Numbered from the stretch's first letter, positions 18,026-26,861 are shown. The stretch: 64,000 nt of DNA from Brevibacillus brevis (GCF_001039275.2 NZ_CP030117.1:4372501-4436500), one strand, 5' to 3'. Made by a program: numbers and translations. The notes: generated by a model from the sequence alone, not told the origin.

Positions 18026-19624
18026 CTATTTTTCGAGCGTGACATCATGCAACGTAATGCCCTGCGTGTACGGGTTGACCGTAAAGCCTTTGACACCACG
18101 TGTCGCTACCACTGTCTCGCTCACCCATAACGGAACCCACGGCAGGTCATTCAGCAAAATCTCCTGTGCATCTTCGTAAATCTTGAGACGCGCCTGCTCA
18201 TTCATTTCCAGACGTCCTTTGTTCAGTAAAACATCCAACTCAGGGTTCGTGTAATGAGTACGGCTTGTTGAATTGCTCTTTTCAAAGATGAGGTACAAGA
18301 TATCTGCATCAAACCAGCCGTAGTACATCAAAGCCATGTCATACGACTTTTTCGAAATGCGATCTTTTATAGTCGTCATTTCTTGTACGCTGATTTTCAT
18401 ATCAATACCTGCTTCTTTCAACTGGCTCTGCAAAATCTGCACCGCTCGCTGAAACGCTGGCTCTTGAGAGACGAGCATTTCTACAGACAACGGTTTTCCG
18501 TCCTTATCTACGATGCCATCCCCATTCCTGTCCGTCCAGCCTGCTTCCGCCAGCAACTGCTTGGCTTTGCCTAAATCTCTCGTATACAACTGCTTCGCCT
18601 TGCTTTCAATCGCTTCACTGTAGCCATAAATCGTGGGTGCCAATGGACCATAGACCGGCTTGCCAAATCCGTTCAACGCTACCTGAACAAGTGGATCGCG
18701 ATCTACGGAGAGGGCTACTGCTTTGCGCAGACGGACATCTGAAAACAACGGGTGCTTGTTGTTAAAAGCGATGTATTTGTTTCCAACGTCCATCACTTTC
18801 TCAATATTGACTCCGGGCAGTGTCTCAAGCTCCGCAACCGAGTTCGGCGGCGCATCATATAACACATGGACCGTACCCTTTTTGAATTCCATCAGCCGCG
18901 TATCGTCGTCTTTCATAAGTCGAAACATCATGCTGTCAAACTGCAGAGGGCCTTTGTTGGCAGCGTACTCCGGTCCCCAGTTATAATCAGGATTTTTCTT
19001 GTAGGTGAGCGATGCACCTCGCTCGCGTTTGTCAAAGATAATCGGCCCCGTTGCAGATGGATTATCTGAGAAGCCATCTCCTAATTCTTTTGCCTTTTTG
19101 GCGTCAAGAGGCGAGACTAATCCGCCGACAATGACGTTAACAAATGGGGCAAACGGTTGGCTAAAATGCACCTTGAGCGTGTACTCGTCTGCTGCTTCCA
19201 CTTTTTCAATCGGACCTGCAAGCCCCTTCACAGGCGAAATGGCGAGCAAACGGTCAAACGAATCCTTTACGGATGCTGCCGTCATTGGATCGCCAGAGTG
19301 ATAGCGGACATCTTTGCGGAGGATAAATGTCCACACCTTGCCGTCCTTCGAGATTTCGTACTTCTCTGCCAAACCCGGATGGAGTTTGCCTGTTGCATCA
19401 CGGGTCAATAGAGGCTCGTATATTAAACTGTTTTCCATGCTCAGCCAGCTCGTTTTGTGCATATCAAGCGAGTCTGGGTCCGTCAAGGAAGCGATGACTA
19501 ATGTGTTACCTTTGGCCGACGTGTCATTCCCCGCCTGATTGCTCGGCTGTGAGGAGCAGCCTGCAATCAACGCCGTTGCCACAAATACACTCAAGGCCCC
19601 TTGCTTCCACTTGTGAATCTTCAT
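18026..19624 (-). CDS. Peptide-binding lipoprotein of the ABC importer (SBP family 5)
   Basis: 532 residues. The signal peptide ends in the lipobox LIAGC (C23), so the protein is membrane-anchored outside the cell. The rest matches extracellular solute-binding family 5: LVIASLTDPDSLDMH at the mature start, YEPLLTRD, and the central ADEYTLKVHFSQPFAPF and VRLRKAVALSVDRD segments. Family 5 binds di- and oligopeptides or nickel; the genes around it favour peptides. It sets the specificity of the system, but the ligand cannot be read from sequence. Confidence 0.94.
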   Translation of the reverse strand: MKIHKWKQGALSVFVATALIAGCSSQPSNQAGNDTSAKGNTLVIASLTDPDSLDMHKTSWLSMENSLIYEPLLTRDATGKLHPGLAEKYEISKDGKVWTFILRKDVRYHSGDPMTAASVKDSFDRLLAISPVKGLAGPIEKVEAADEYTLKVHFSQPFAPFVNVIVGGLVSPLDAKKAKELGDGFSDNPSATGPIIFDKRERGASLTYKKNPDYNWGPEYAANKGPLQFDSMMFRLMKDDDTRLMEFKKGTVHVLYDAPPNSVAELETLPGVNIEKVMDVGNKYIAFNNKHPLFSDVRLRKAVALSVDRDPLVQVALNGFGKPVYGPLAPTIYGYSEAIESKAKQLYTRDLGKAKQLLAEAGWTDRNGDGIVDKDGKPLSVEMLVSQEPAFQRAVQILQSQLKEAGIDMKISVQEMTTIKDRISKKSYDMALMYYGWFDADILYLIFEKSNSTSRTHYTNPELDVLLNKGRLEMNEQARLKIYEDAQEILLNDLPWVPLWVSETVVATRGVKGFTVNPYTQGITLHDVTLEK

Positions 19625-19649
19625 GTCCCGTCCCCCTTATCAATTGCCG

Positions 19650-20522
19650 TTACACTTCTGTCCCTTCCACAAACGGGTATATTTGTCGACTTGTCTCTTC
19701 GTATTCTTTCAGTCTTTGTTGTACCTGTTCGCCATCAGCTTGAACCACACCACTGATCAAAATATTCAGCATGGAAAAGATCGCCGTCATTCCTTTTAAG
19801 GCAGTAGGAGCAGGTGCGGTGACTTTCAAAATTTGGTCGGCTACCGGCCCAATCGGAGATAGCTCATCGTCTGTAATCCCGATGATTTTGGCGCCTCTCT
19901 CTTTGGCTGCTTTTGCAAAAAGGATCGTTTCACTCGTATAACGGGGGAAGGAGAGTGCGATCACGAGCCACTCCTGATTGATCTGGGTCAACAGATAGTT
20001 GACGTCATCAACTGGCCCATTGTACAGATGTGCGTTTCCTCTGACGACATTCAGCGTAAAGGCGAGCCAATGGGCTGGAGCATAGGAGCTGCGAAACCCT
20101 ACAACGAGAATGTGTTTGGCTGCCATAATACTTAAAACCGCTTGCAAAAGATGGTCCTTTTGCAGCTCCCCTAACGTTTGCCGAATATACGCAACATCCT
20201 GCTCCATGTTATAAGAAATCAGGTCTTGTTTTCCCTTCATCTCCACAGCCGCTGTTCGGAAACTGTGGATGGCATCAGCTTTTGGAACCTTTTCCAATAA
20301 GGAGCTGCGTATCTCATTTTGCAATTCGCTGTACCCGGAGTAGGCGAGAGCGTAAGATAGTCGGATGATTGTCGTTTCGCTTGTGCCGCTCAATGCCCCG
20401 ACAACTTTGGCTGGTTGCAGTGCAACGGTTTTCGGCTCGGCGAGAATGTATTTGGCTGCGAGTTTTTGTTGGTTGGTCAATTCCGGATAATGCTTGCGGA
20501 TGCGCTCCTGTACGGATTCCAT
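19650..20522 (-). CDS. RpiR-family regulator with SIS domain
   Basis: 290 residues. Residues 1-75 are the RpiR helix-turn-helix (VGALSGTSETTIIRLSYALAYSGYSELQ) and residues about 115-265 a SIS sugar-isomerase fold that in this family binds phosphorylated or acetylated amino sugars. The second ATG is nine bases after AAGGAAG and is chosen. It is the second gene of the peptide operon, six bases after the M81 gene, so it is probably the local regulator. A SIS ligand hints that the signal, or part of the imported substrate, could be an amino sugar such as a muropeptide fragment; that is inference. Confidence 0.88.
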   Translation of the reverse strand: MESVQERIRKHYPELTNQQKLAAKYILAEPKTVALQPAKVVGALSGTSETTIIRLSYALAYSGYSELQNEIRSSLLEKVPKADAIHSFRTAAVEMKGKQDLISYNMEQDVAYIRQTLGELQKDHLLQAVLSIMAAKHILVVGFRSSYAPAHWLAFTLNVVRGNAHLYNGPVDDVNYLLTQINQEWLVIALSFPRYTSETILFAKAAKERGAKIIGITDDELSPIGPVADQILKVTAPAPTALKGMTAIFSMLNILISGVVQADGEQVQQRLKEYEETSRQIYPFVEGTEV

Positions 20523-20528
20523 GATCAT

Positions 20529-22022
20529 CTACTTCCTTGTCAATTGATGTAGGTTCCACTCTGTGGCTGGGTCTAACGGATAAATCGGACGAATGGCGCG
20601 CTCGTATTTGAAGAAGCGGAAGTTGAGCGTCGTCAGTCCCGGCGAATCGACGGTAATGACGCGTGCGCTGATCGGTTCGAAGGATGCCCGGAAATGTGTG
20701 CTTGATTTCAAAGCAACGATCTTGTATTTGGTCACATCAATTCCGTGCAACAGAAAAATTTGCTCATCCAGCACTTGCGATTTCACGGAGCAAACCAGTA
20801 CATCAACCCCGTTAATTTGCAAACGAACGGACTTGCCAAAATTCTCATGACCCCCTTGGCCCATCGGCGTCGTCGCAATGAATTTTCCATCGGTCAAAGC
20901 TTTGATGTAGGCTGTTACTTCAAGTGGTTCTCCATGCAAGTAGTCTGTCTTTCCACCCAGTGATAGTTGGATGGTAGCGCCTACTCCAGCCTGATGGGCA
21001 ATCTGGACCACTTCGGGATCGTAAATAAAACCAAAGCATGCATTTGTCAGCTGGGCATCCAGCATGGCCCGCAGTAAATGCGTTCCGTCTCCGGGTGTGC
21101 CTCCGCCTGGATTATCTGAGGTCTCATTGATGACGATGGGCATGCCTTCCGTTTCCAGTGCCATCGCAATTCCCTCGGCAGGAGTGGGCATGTTCAGCTC
21201 GAATTCATCCCGCTTTTCCCAAATCAGACTGGCGACATCCTCGCTCACTTTTTTGGCGAGCTCCTGATCGTTATTCGTCACGCTCAAAACTGAAACGCCC
21301 AGCTCTGGAATGTCCGTGTACGGAAATCCGTGGAAGAATGCACAGTCGATGACGCCTTCTTCCTTTTCCCATGCCCAGCAGGCTTCGTTAATTTCGCGTG
21401 CCGGGGAATGGTGAGTAGCTGATGTCGGAATCAAGAGTGGCAGTCGGGTCAAATGCATGGTCGGCTTGATACCTTCCGTAACCATCTTGTGCGCAAGATC
21501 GATCGCTTCCATTCCGCGTTCATAGCAATCCACATGCGGGTAGAGGTGAACACCCAGGAGCGCGTCGGCCTCATCCACCATTTTTTGTGTCATGTTTGCA
21601 TGGAGGTCGAGCGTAACAATTAAGGGAATGTCATAACCGACCAACTGACGCACTGATGCCAGAATGTCGCCTTCCAGGTCATCCATTCCTTCTACGACCC
21701 CTGCTCCGTGAAGCCCCAGACAAATGGCATCTGCCCCTTCTGTCGCAGCAATCGTGTCAAGAAGCTCCTTTTTAATCCGGTCATACGCTTCCCGCAAAAT
21801 CGTCCCGGCTGGATACGTAAAGGTGAGAAAGGTCGGAAGTAGCTCGATGCCCAGCTCTTCGGCGCGATCCACCATCCCACCCGGAAAGTTGCGAACGCCC
21901 CGATTGCGATTCACAATCGTTTCATGATAATCCCACTCATAGCTTTGAAACATCTCGAGCGTCGTAGGCACATTGGAAAACGTATTCGTTTCATGCGCAA
22001 TCCCACCAATAATCACCTTCAT
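20529..22022 (-). CDS. M81-family metallopeptidase (MlrC-like)
   Basis: 497 residues starting MKVIIGGIAHETNTFS, the conserved opening of the M81/DUF1485 family whose founding member MlrC hydrolyses linearised microcystin. Further family segments are GLHGAGV, VTLDLHANMT (metal-binding Asp and His) and the PGGGTPGDGTHLLR loop. The ATG at 22022 follows GGAGGG by seven bases. First gene of the operon. No signal peptide, so it acts on imported peptide inside the cell. Confidence 0.9.
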   Translation of the reverse strand: MKVIIGGIAHETNTFSNVPTTLEMFQSYEWDYHETIVNRNRGVRNFPGGMVDRAEELGIELLPTFLTFTYPAGTILREAYDRIKKELLDTIAATEGADAICLGLHGAGVVEGMDDLEGDILASVRQLVGYDIPLIVTLDLHANMTQKMVDEADALLGVHLYPHVDCYERGMEAIDLAHKMVTEGIKPTMHLTRLPLLIPTSATHHSPAREINEACWAWEKEEGVIDCAFFHGFPYTDIPELGVSVLSVTNNDQELAKKVSEDVASLIWEKRDEFELNMPTPAEGIAMALETEGMPIVINETSDNPGGGTPGDGTHLLRAMLDAQLTNACFGFIYDPEVVQIAHQAGVGATIQLSLGGKTDYLHGEPLEVTAYIKALTDGKFIATTPMGQGGHENFGKSVRLQINGVDVLVCSVKSQVLDEQIFLLHGIDVTKYKIVALKSSTHFRASFEPISARVITVDSPGLTTLNFRFFKYERAIRPIYPLDPATEWNLHQLTRK

Positions 22023-22043
22023 TCTTAGACCCTCCATTCGTTA

Positions 22044-22126
22044 TTGAAGTATGGACTTTAATTTTTGAATTTTTTGAAGTTTAAACCTTTGTGGACATTA
22101 TAAAGGGAAGAAAATCATTTATTCAA
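22044..22126 (-). promoter_or_regulatory. Promoter of the nine-gene peptide operon with candidate operators
   Basis: On the minus strand -35 TTGAAT (22121-22126), 18-bp spacer, perfect -10 TATAAT (22097-22102). Downstream lie plus-strand copies of TTGAAGT at 22044-22050 and 22074-22080, 30 bp apart, the first opposed by ACTTTAA (22055-22061). A CodY-box-like sequence AATTTTTTGAAGTTT is at 22068-22082 (12 of 15 matches). Position between promoter and start suits repression. Confidence 0.6.
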
Positions 22127-22179
22127 TCGCTAAATCATGAACGTTTTATCGCTTCTGCTATACTTGTTGAATCATAAAC

Positions 22180-22212
22180 AAAAGCCCTCCCCGTACAGGG
22201 AGAGCTTCTGTG
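22180..22212 (-). terminator. codY terminator
   Basis: AAGCTCTCCC and GGGGAGGGCTT pair on the minus strand with one G-U, followed by TTTGTTT. Confidence 0.8.
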
Positions 22213-22225
22213 TGGCTCATGCCAT

Positions 22226-23002
22226 TTATGAGGTTTTCCATTTCGCCAATTCAGATGGGAATTTGTCATTCAACACTTTGATATATGTACCCTTCATCCC
22301 TAACGAACGGGATTCCAGCACACCCGCGCTTGCCAGCTTGCGAAGAGCGTTCACGATGACAGAACGTGTCAGACCTGCTTGATCTGCAAGCTGACTCGCT
22401 ACCAGCAAGCCTTCACGTGCATCCAATTGCTCCATAATTTTTTCAATCGCGATCTGTTCGCTATAGGACAGCGAAGAGAGTGCGATTTTCGCAAATGTTT
22501 TGTCGCGCACTTCATTTTCAATCTGTTCTGTGCGCTGACGAACGATTTTCATACCGATCACGGTAGCACCGATCTCACCCAAAATCAGATCCTCTGTTTC
22601 AAACTGACCGTAAGCACGCAGCAGGACTAATGTGCCAAGACGGCTTCCCCCTGCATTGATAGGAACAATCGTCGTCATCATTTGCGGGAAGATCGAATTC
22701 AACTCTTTTGGAACCAGGCTGTACGGACTGGTAATCGACTCGTTCGCCAAGGTTTGTGTAACTTCCAGCAGCTTCTGATGTACACCTTCCTGTAGTTGCG
22801 TGGATGAACGACCTTCTTCTTGCAGGGAAATCTCCTGATTCATTCCACTTCCCAGGATCGAACCATCTGCGGTAATGATGTAAACATTTGCAGAAATCAC
22901 TTCAGATAAAAGCCTTGCGAGATCTTGGAAGCCTACACCGCTGCCACCCATTGTTTTTTGAAGCATCACATTAATTTTTCGCGTTTTTTCTAACAAATTC
23001 AT
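22226..23002 (-). CDS. codY: Global nutrient regulator CodY
   Basis: GTP- and branched-chain-amino-acid-sensing repressor of nutrient-scavenging genes, including peptide importers in Bacillus. 258 residues from MNLLEKTRKINVMLQ, GAF domain to about residue 150, and the winged helix with EGLLVASQLADQAGLTRSVIVNALRKLASAGV at about 200-232, nearly the canonical CodY recognition helix. AGGAGGATATTATT precedes the ATG. In Bacillus codY ends the codV-clpQ-clpY operon; here the preceding gene is spo0M with its own terminator, so codY is monocistronic. Confidence 0.97.
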   Translation of the reverse strand: MNLLEKTRKINVMLQKTMGGSGVGFQDLARLLSEVISANVYIITADGSILGSGMNQEISLQEEGRSSTQLQEGVHQKLLEVTQTLANESITSPYSLVPKELNSIFPQMMTTIVPINAGGSRLGTLVLLRAYGQFETEDLILGEIGATVIGMKIVRQRTEQIENEVRDKTFAKIALSSLSYSEQIAIEKIMEQLDAREGLLVASQLADQAGLTRSVIVNALRKLASAGVLESRSLGMKGTYIKVLNDKFPSELAKWKTS

Positions 23003-23037
23003 AATAATATCCTCCTCTGGATTCTTCATGCTCACAG

Positions 23038-23052
23038 TATTGTCAGAAAAAT
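23038..23052 (-). promoter_or_regulatory. CodY-box-like sequence upstream of codY
   Basis: On the minus strand ATTTTTCTGACAATA matches the CodY consensus AATTTTCWGAAAATT at 12 of 15 positions, 36 bases ahead of the start. It would give autoregulation. Confidence 0.45.
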
Positions 23053-23175
23053 CCAGCCCTATACATGCAAATCGAAAAATTAGAAAGAGAGTTGTGTACA
23101 GGAATTTAGGGAGAGGCCTCTACACCAATTGATAGATCAGTGACTATCCACTAGGGCGATGATTACGATCTTCAT

Positions 23176-23227
23176 AAAGAAAAAAGGCTGACAGAGTGGT
23201 CAATTTCACCCCGTCATGCCTTTTTTT
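23176..23227 (-). terminator. spo0M terminator
   Basis: AAAAAAGGC-TGAC and GTCA-TGCCTTTTTT form an imperfect stem around a 20-base loop; on the minus strand it ends in CCTTTTTTC. Confidence 0.7.
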
Positions 23228-23237
23228 GTATTACTCT

Positions 23238-24014
23238 CTAGCGAAGCTGCTGCTTAATGAGTGCTTCAATCGCTTCTGCAATGACATGCGTATGTTTGTT
23301 CACGTCTGCATTCGTTAAGCGGAAACGAATATAGCGTTCATCGAGATTAAACGCTTCTTCAAATGCTCCCATAAAGCCTCGTGCACGTTTATCCAGTTCC
23401 AATAAAACTTCCAATTCGCCATCGCGGAGGTAGAAGACAACTTCGAGCTCCTCCAATTGGCTACGGTATGGCCCTGTCGGACGGAATTCAAATTCCTGTA
23501 TAAACGGATGATTGCGACCAAGGTGACGATTGTATTCGCAGTCTACCTTATATAGCTGGAATCCGATCTGTTGAACAGCATCCAACACTTTGGACATTAA
23601 CGGATGTGGGCGAACCTCGATGAAATCGGAATCCCCCGGGTCAATCGCATTTTTAATATCAAGACCTGTCCGCAAGTAAACGGGTTGACGCCCCATCGTC
23701 AATGGCGTCTCATACGGCAATTGAAAAGCGAATGGCAGAACGGTTTCTTCTTTCGGTTTCAATTGTACCCGCTCAGACAGACGATATTTTACAAGTGTGC
23801 ATTCTTCCTTCGTCTTAGAGTCGTTGATTTCTCTTTCATAGTGTGTGACGACATACATGTAGATTTCGTCGATTTCCTGGGCGACATCTCCTCCCTTGAT
23901 ATGGACCTCACCTCTGACCATATCTCCGGGAATGAGTGAATCCTGCTCAAGACGTGCATCTACTTGCGCAGAGCCAATACCTACACTAGCCAATAATTTT
24001 TTGAACATGGACAT
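23238..24014 (-). CDS. spo0M: Sporulation-control protein Spo0M (arrestin-like)
   Basis: 258 residues, the same length as B. subtilis Spo0M, starting MSMFKKLLASVGIGSAQVDARL, with the arrestin-like beta-sandwich pattern (DSLIPGDMVRGEVHIKGG; YVVTHYERE; LPFAFQLPYETP). The family influences entry to sporulation and cell division; its partners are not fully known. AGGAGAGG precedes the ATG. A terminator follows the gene. Confidence 0.93.
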   Translation of the reverse strand: MSMFKKLLASVGIGSAQVDARLEQDSLIPGDMVRGEVHIKGGDVAQEIDEIYMYVVTHYEREINDSKTKEECTLVKYRLSERVQLKPKEETVLPFAFQLPYETPLTMGRQPVYLRTGLDIKNAIDPGDSDFIEVRPHPLMSKVLDAVQQIGFQLYKVDCEYNRHLGRNHPFIQEFEFRPTGPYRSQLEELEVVFYLRDGELEVLLELDKRARGFMGAFEEAFNLDERYIRFRLTNADVNKHTHVIAEAIEALIKQQLR

Positions 24015-24070
24015 GTGTTCGCCTCTCCTTTATACCGACCCAGACCTACCTGATCTGGCTATCAGATATT

Positions 24071-24616
24071 CTATATTGAAATATACGGCGGAAGAAATAG
24101 AAAGTTTCGCGCAATCTTTTGCCAAACATCATCGGGTATAACGTCCGCTGTCACGAACACATGCAGCGTTCTACTGATCACCACCGTTTTGATTCGTACC
24201 TCCACGGTCGTTCGATCAGACAAAATATATTCGCGGCGCCGCAGCATTTCATGCAAGACCTGATGGACCTCCGCAACCTGCTCAACCTTCTTCCCTTTTA
24301 ACGAAGCGAGATCCTTTTCCACGCGGTCGACTACTTGTACCACAATAGTGGCATGAAGCGGCTGCTTCTGATCCGCTGTGAGTACGGAAGCGCGTACGTC
24401 TTCGATGACAGTCTCTTGCTTTTTGCGATAGACCCGCTGATTTTGCTTCAGCTCCAGATTTTCCTCGTACAGTTTTTTGTTTTGCAGCTCCAAGCTTTTC
24501 TTGATCAGCATCATCTGCTCCATTTCGCGTCCGTATGTAAATAAAATCACGGTTCCGCCCAACACGCACCCCATGAGCAAAAGAGCGAGGTAACGTTTCC
24601 AAAGAATCACCTTCAT
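24071..24616 (-). CDS. ytrI: Sporulation membrane protein YtrI
   Basis: 181 residues from the ATG that overlaps the ytrH stop as ATGA. One N-terminal membrane helix (residues 8-28), then a coiled coil (about 33-75, MLIKKSLELQNKKLYEENLELKQNQ) and a globular C-terminal domain. This architecture and the coupling to a YtrH homologue match the B. subtilis ytrH-ytrI pair, transcribed in the mother cell and needed for efficient sporulation. Sequence similarity of YtrI itself is weak by eye; the pairing carries the assignment. Confidence 0.75.
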   Translation of the reverse strand: MKVILWKRYLALLLMGCVLGGTVILFTYGREMEQMMLIKKSLELQNKKLYEENLELKQNQRVYRKKQETVIEDVRASVLTADQKQPLHATIVVQVVDRVEKDLASLKGKKVEQVAEVHQVLHEMLRRREYILSDRTTVEVRIKTVVISRTLHVFVTADVIPDDVWQKIARNFLFLPPYISI

Positions 24617-24924
24617 GAGCGCACCTGTACCAGCCAATGCACACAAATCGTTCCGATATGGGCACCCAAGAATGCGACGACGATCATCACAAGCTGTTTA
24701 AAGACAGGTGTCAAATTTCCCATCAGTATTTTTTCGATCTGCAAAAACGAATCGAAGGTTCCACCCAATGCCCCAACCAATCCCCATATTTTGAGCTGGT
24801 CAGCCAATTGGGCCATAGATAGCAGCGGAGGCTTTTCTGTGAGAAATGCACCCACCCCACCTGAAAGAGCGCCGCCGACCACAATGCCATAAGCCACGAA
24901 AAACGTCAAAATGACTTGTGCCAT
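24613..24924 (-). CDS. ytrH: Sporulation membrane protein YtrH
   Basis: 103 residues with three membrane segments: MAQVILTFFVAYGIVVGGALSGGVGAF, IWGLVGALGGTFDSFLQIEKI and the C-terminal MIVVAFLGAHIGTICVHWL. The IWxxVxALGGTFD stretch is characteristic of YtrH. The ATG at 24924 or the in-frame one at 24936 may be used; AAAGG is about 12 bases before the former and touches the latter. Followed directly by ytrI. Confidence 0.82.
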   Translation of the reverse strand: MAQVILTFFVAYGIVVGGALSGGVGAFLTEKPPLLSMAQLADQLKIWGLVGALGGTFDSFLQIEKILMGNLTPVFKQLVMIVVAFLGAHIGTICVHWLVQVRS

Positions 24925-25011
24925 GTTGTGCTTCATCCTTTCTTCGAACAAGCAGCATATGCTTATCCCTACGCTCGTCATCCCGGTTTTATAACAGAAC
25001 TGGTCAGCGTT

Positions 25012-25050
25012 CCAAATAAAAAGCGGCATGCTCTATTTGGCAGCATGCCG
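25012..25050 (-). terminator. Terminator of the small-gene pair
   Basis: CGGCATGCT and AGCATGCCG pair perfectly; the minus strand continues CTTTTTATTT. Confidence 0.85.
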
Positions 25051-25056
25051 GATCGA

Positions 25057-25281
25057 TCAGCGTTGGTTCCTTCTCCATTTCTTCAGTTTCTTTTCAATGC
25101 GCGGCGAGTTCATGATCATGAGATCCGTAAACAAGTTAACCATTTTCGGATTGCGCAGCATCTGGTTAAAAATTTCTGGATTTTGCTTGAACCATTGCTC
25201 ATTGGCCTTTATCCATTTCTTGAAAGCGTCGTTTGTTTTGTAATAGTGATTCAATTGCCGAACCGGCCTATTTCCACTCAT
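25057..25281 (-). CDS. 74-residue basic protein, unknown
   Basis: Lysine- and asparagine-rich, no membrane segment: MSGNRPVRQLNHYYKTNDAF then helices around WIKANEQWFKQNPEIFNQML and a basic tail KKLKKWRRNQR. AAGGG lies ten bases before the ATG. It starts one base after the stop of the preceding micro-gene, so the two are one unit, probably spore-associated given ytrHI next door. I do not recognise a family. Confidence 0.7.
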   Translation of the reverse strand: MSGNRPVRQLNHYYKTNDAFKKWIKANEQWFKQNPEIFNQMLRNPKMVNLFTDLMIMNSPRIEKKLKKWRRNQR

Positions 25282-25282
25282 C

Positions 25283-25405
25283 TTAATCTATCCCTTCGTC
25301 AAAAAATATAACGAGGAGAAAAACGATCACGATGATCCAGATGATCACTTCGAAACCTTCCTCGTTGAAGAAACCAAATCCTCTCACGTCAGATCCCCCC
25401 TTCAT
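25283..25405 (-). CDS. 40-residue hydrophobic micro-protein
   Basis: From the ATG at 25405 (GAGGAG ten bases upstream): a glycine- and phenylalanine-rich head (GGSDVRGFGFFNEEG) and one strongly hydrophobic helix VIIWIIVIVFLLVIFF with an acidic tail. The layout resembles the YjcZ group of sporulation micro-proteins but the sequence is different. Co-transcribed with the 74-residue gene. Confidence 0.6.
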   Translation of the reverse strand: MKGGSDVRGFGFFNEEGFEVIIWIIVIVFLLVIFFDEGID

Positions 25406-25540
25406 CCTGCCGCGCTCCTCGCACCATTCCATACCGCCCATGGTACCTTTCCCTATAGGTATATGTGGTTCCACGTTTGTTGGATTGGACGCTTGCCTGC
25501 CCTCATATCGATTTTGTGTGGTGGCCTACTTTGGGTTTGT

Positions 25541-25564
25541 GAAAAACGACTAGACGTTTTTCAT
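25541..25564. promoter_or_regulatory. 24-bp dyad upstream of MFS gene
   Basis: TGAAAAACG (25541-25549) and CGTTTTTCA (25556-25564) are perfect 9-bp arms around ACTAGA, 50 bases before the MFS start. No T run follows, so it reads as an operator, not a terminator. The cognate regulator is not adjacent. Confidence 0.5.
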
Positions 25565-25613
25565 AAAGCAGGATGAGCATACTAGAGAGGAATGAATCAA
25601 AGAGGAGCCGAAC

Positions 25614-26861
25614 ATGACAGCCTCTACTGGATCTCTGTTACGCAACAAGCCTTACTTGCTGTTACTGATAGTCGTCTTTTTCATGCACATGACCTCTTAT
25701 CTGGTCATTCCCGTCTTCCCAGTCTTTTTGCAAAAGGTACGGGTTCTTTCTCTCTCCCAAGTCGGCATCATTTTGGCTGTGGGAAGCATCACATACCAAA
25801 TCGGAAGCCTGGCAGGCGGCTTGATGTCCGATCGCTGGGGCAGACGCTCCATCCTAGCCTTGGGGGCATTTCTTCAAGGCTGTGCCATGGCAGGCTATCA
25901 CTTCAGCCATTCTTATGGTCTCTTCTTGTTATTCTCCTCTGTCAACGGTTTGGGTCTTGGCCTGCTCGCTCCTACCATTAAAGCCATGATCGCGGATGAA
26001 GTGGATGAGAGCCAAAGAACCACTGCCTTCTCGTGGAGAGGGATACTCGCTCACAGCGGGATCATTGTCGCGGGCTTGGTCATTACGTGGATGACAGCGG
26101 GTGGGAAACAGCCATTTCTCGTTGCAGCCTTTGTGTACGGAGCACTTGCTGTCTTTTCTCGCTTCATCCTTCCCGATGATCGCTGTGTGGGAACAGATTG
26201 CAAGCAAACCCCGATCAAGGAGTATCGTCACATCTTGACCCATCGCAGCTTTCTGCTTTTTTCCGTGATCTCACTCTTAATCTGGGCGGTCTACGCTCAA
26301 TTCGCTATGATCCTGCCACTGCGGGGAGAGCATGTCCTGCATTCTGCTACGATGATTGGTCTCATCTGGACGATTAACTCGCTCAGTGTCGTCGTCTTGC
26401 AAGGGTTGATCTCACGCTTTGTTCTACAGCGCATCAATCCGTACTTGTCTGTCACGATGGGAACGATCTTGTTGGGTACAGGGCTTACGCTCATGGGATG
26501 GGCGAACCATTTTCTCACATTGTGCGGGGCAGCGCTTCTTTTCATTTTGGGTGAGATGCTGTTTATGCCGATGCTGGACAGTCTCGTCACTCATTTCGCA
26601 AAAGAAGAATGGCTCGGAGCATACTTCGGCTTTTCCAATTTCGTATCTGGTCTTGGGACGGCTCTTGGGACGGGATTGGGTGGAGCAATGGTTGAAAAGC
26701 TAGGGGGCGTCGGCAGTAAATATCCGTGGATTGGCTATGGAGTGATTACGCTGTTTTTGGCGGCCATTCTTGGTCTGTTTGCCGTATATGCAATTCCCCG
26801 CCACAAAAACAATGTGCTTGACTCACCCTCAAAAAATCGCAGAAAGGAGGGGGCCACATGA
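25614..26861 (+). CDS. MFS transporter (drug:H+ antiporter, TetA/YttB-like)
   Basis: 415 residues, twelve membrane segments, signature DRWGRRSILALGAF at about 73-86 and the antiporter motif C-like GLGLGLLAPTIKAM in helix 4-5 region near 115. AGAGGAG is eight bases before the ATG. Distinct in sequence from the three EntS-type exporters earlier. Its stop overlaps the next micro-gene as ATGA. Substrate unknown. Confidence 0.9.
   Translation: MTASTGSLLRNKPYLLLLIVVFFMHMTSYLVIPVFPVFLQKVRVLSLSQVGIILAVGSITYQIGSLAGGLMSDRWGRRSILALGAFLQGCAMAGYHFSHSYGLFLLFSSVNGLGLGLLAPTIKAMIADEVDESQRTTAFSWRGILAHSGIIVAGLVITWMTAGGKQPFLVAAFVYGALAVFSRFILPDDRCVGTDCKQTPIKEYRHILTHRSFLLFSVISLLIWAVYAQFAMILPLRGEHVLHSATMIGLIWTINSLSVVVLQGLISRFVLQRINPYLSVTMGTILLGTGLTLMGWANHFLTLCGAALLFILGEMLFMPMLDSLVTHFAKEEWLGAYFGFSNFVSGLGTALGTGLGGAMVEKLGGVGSKYPWIGYGVITLFLAAILGLFAVYAIPRHKNNVLDSPSKNRRKEGAT

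Noticed and set aside
22044..22082. T-box or riboswitch in the peptide-operon leader
   Set aside because: The leader is under 80 bases, AT-rich and lacks a specifier hairpin, T-box sequence or known aptamer core.
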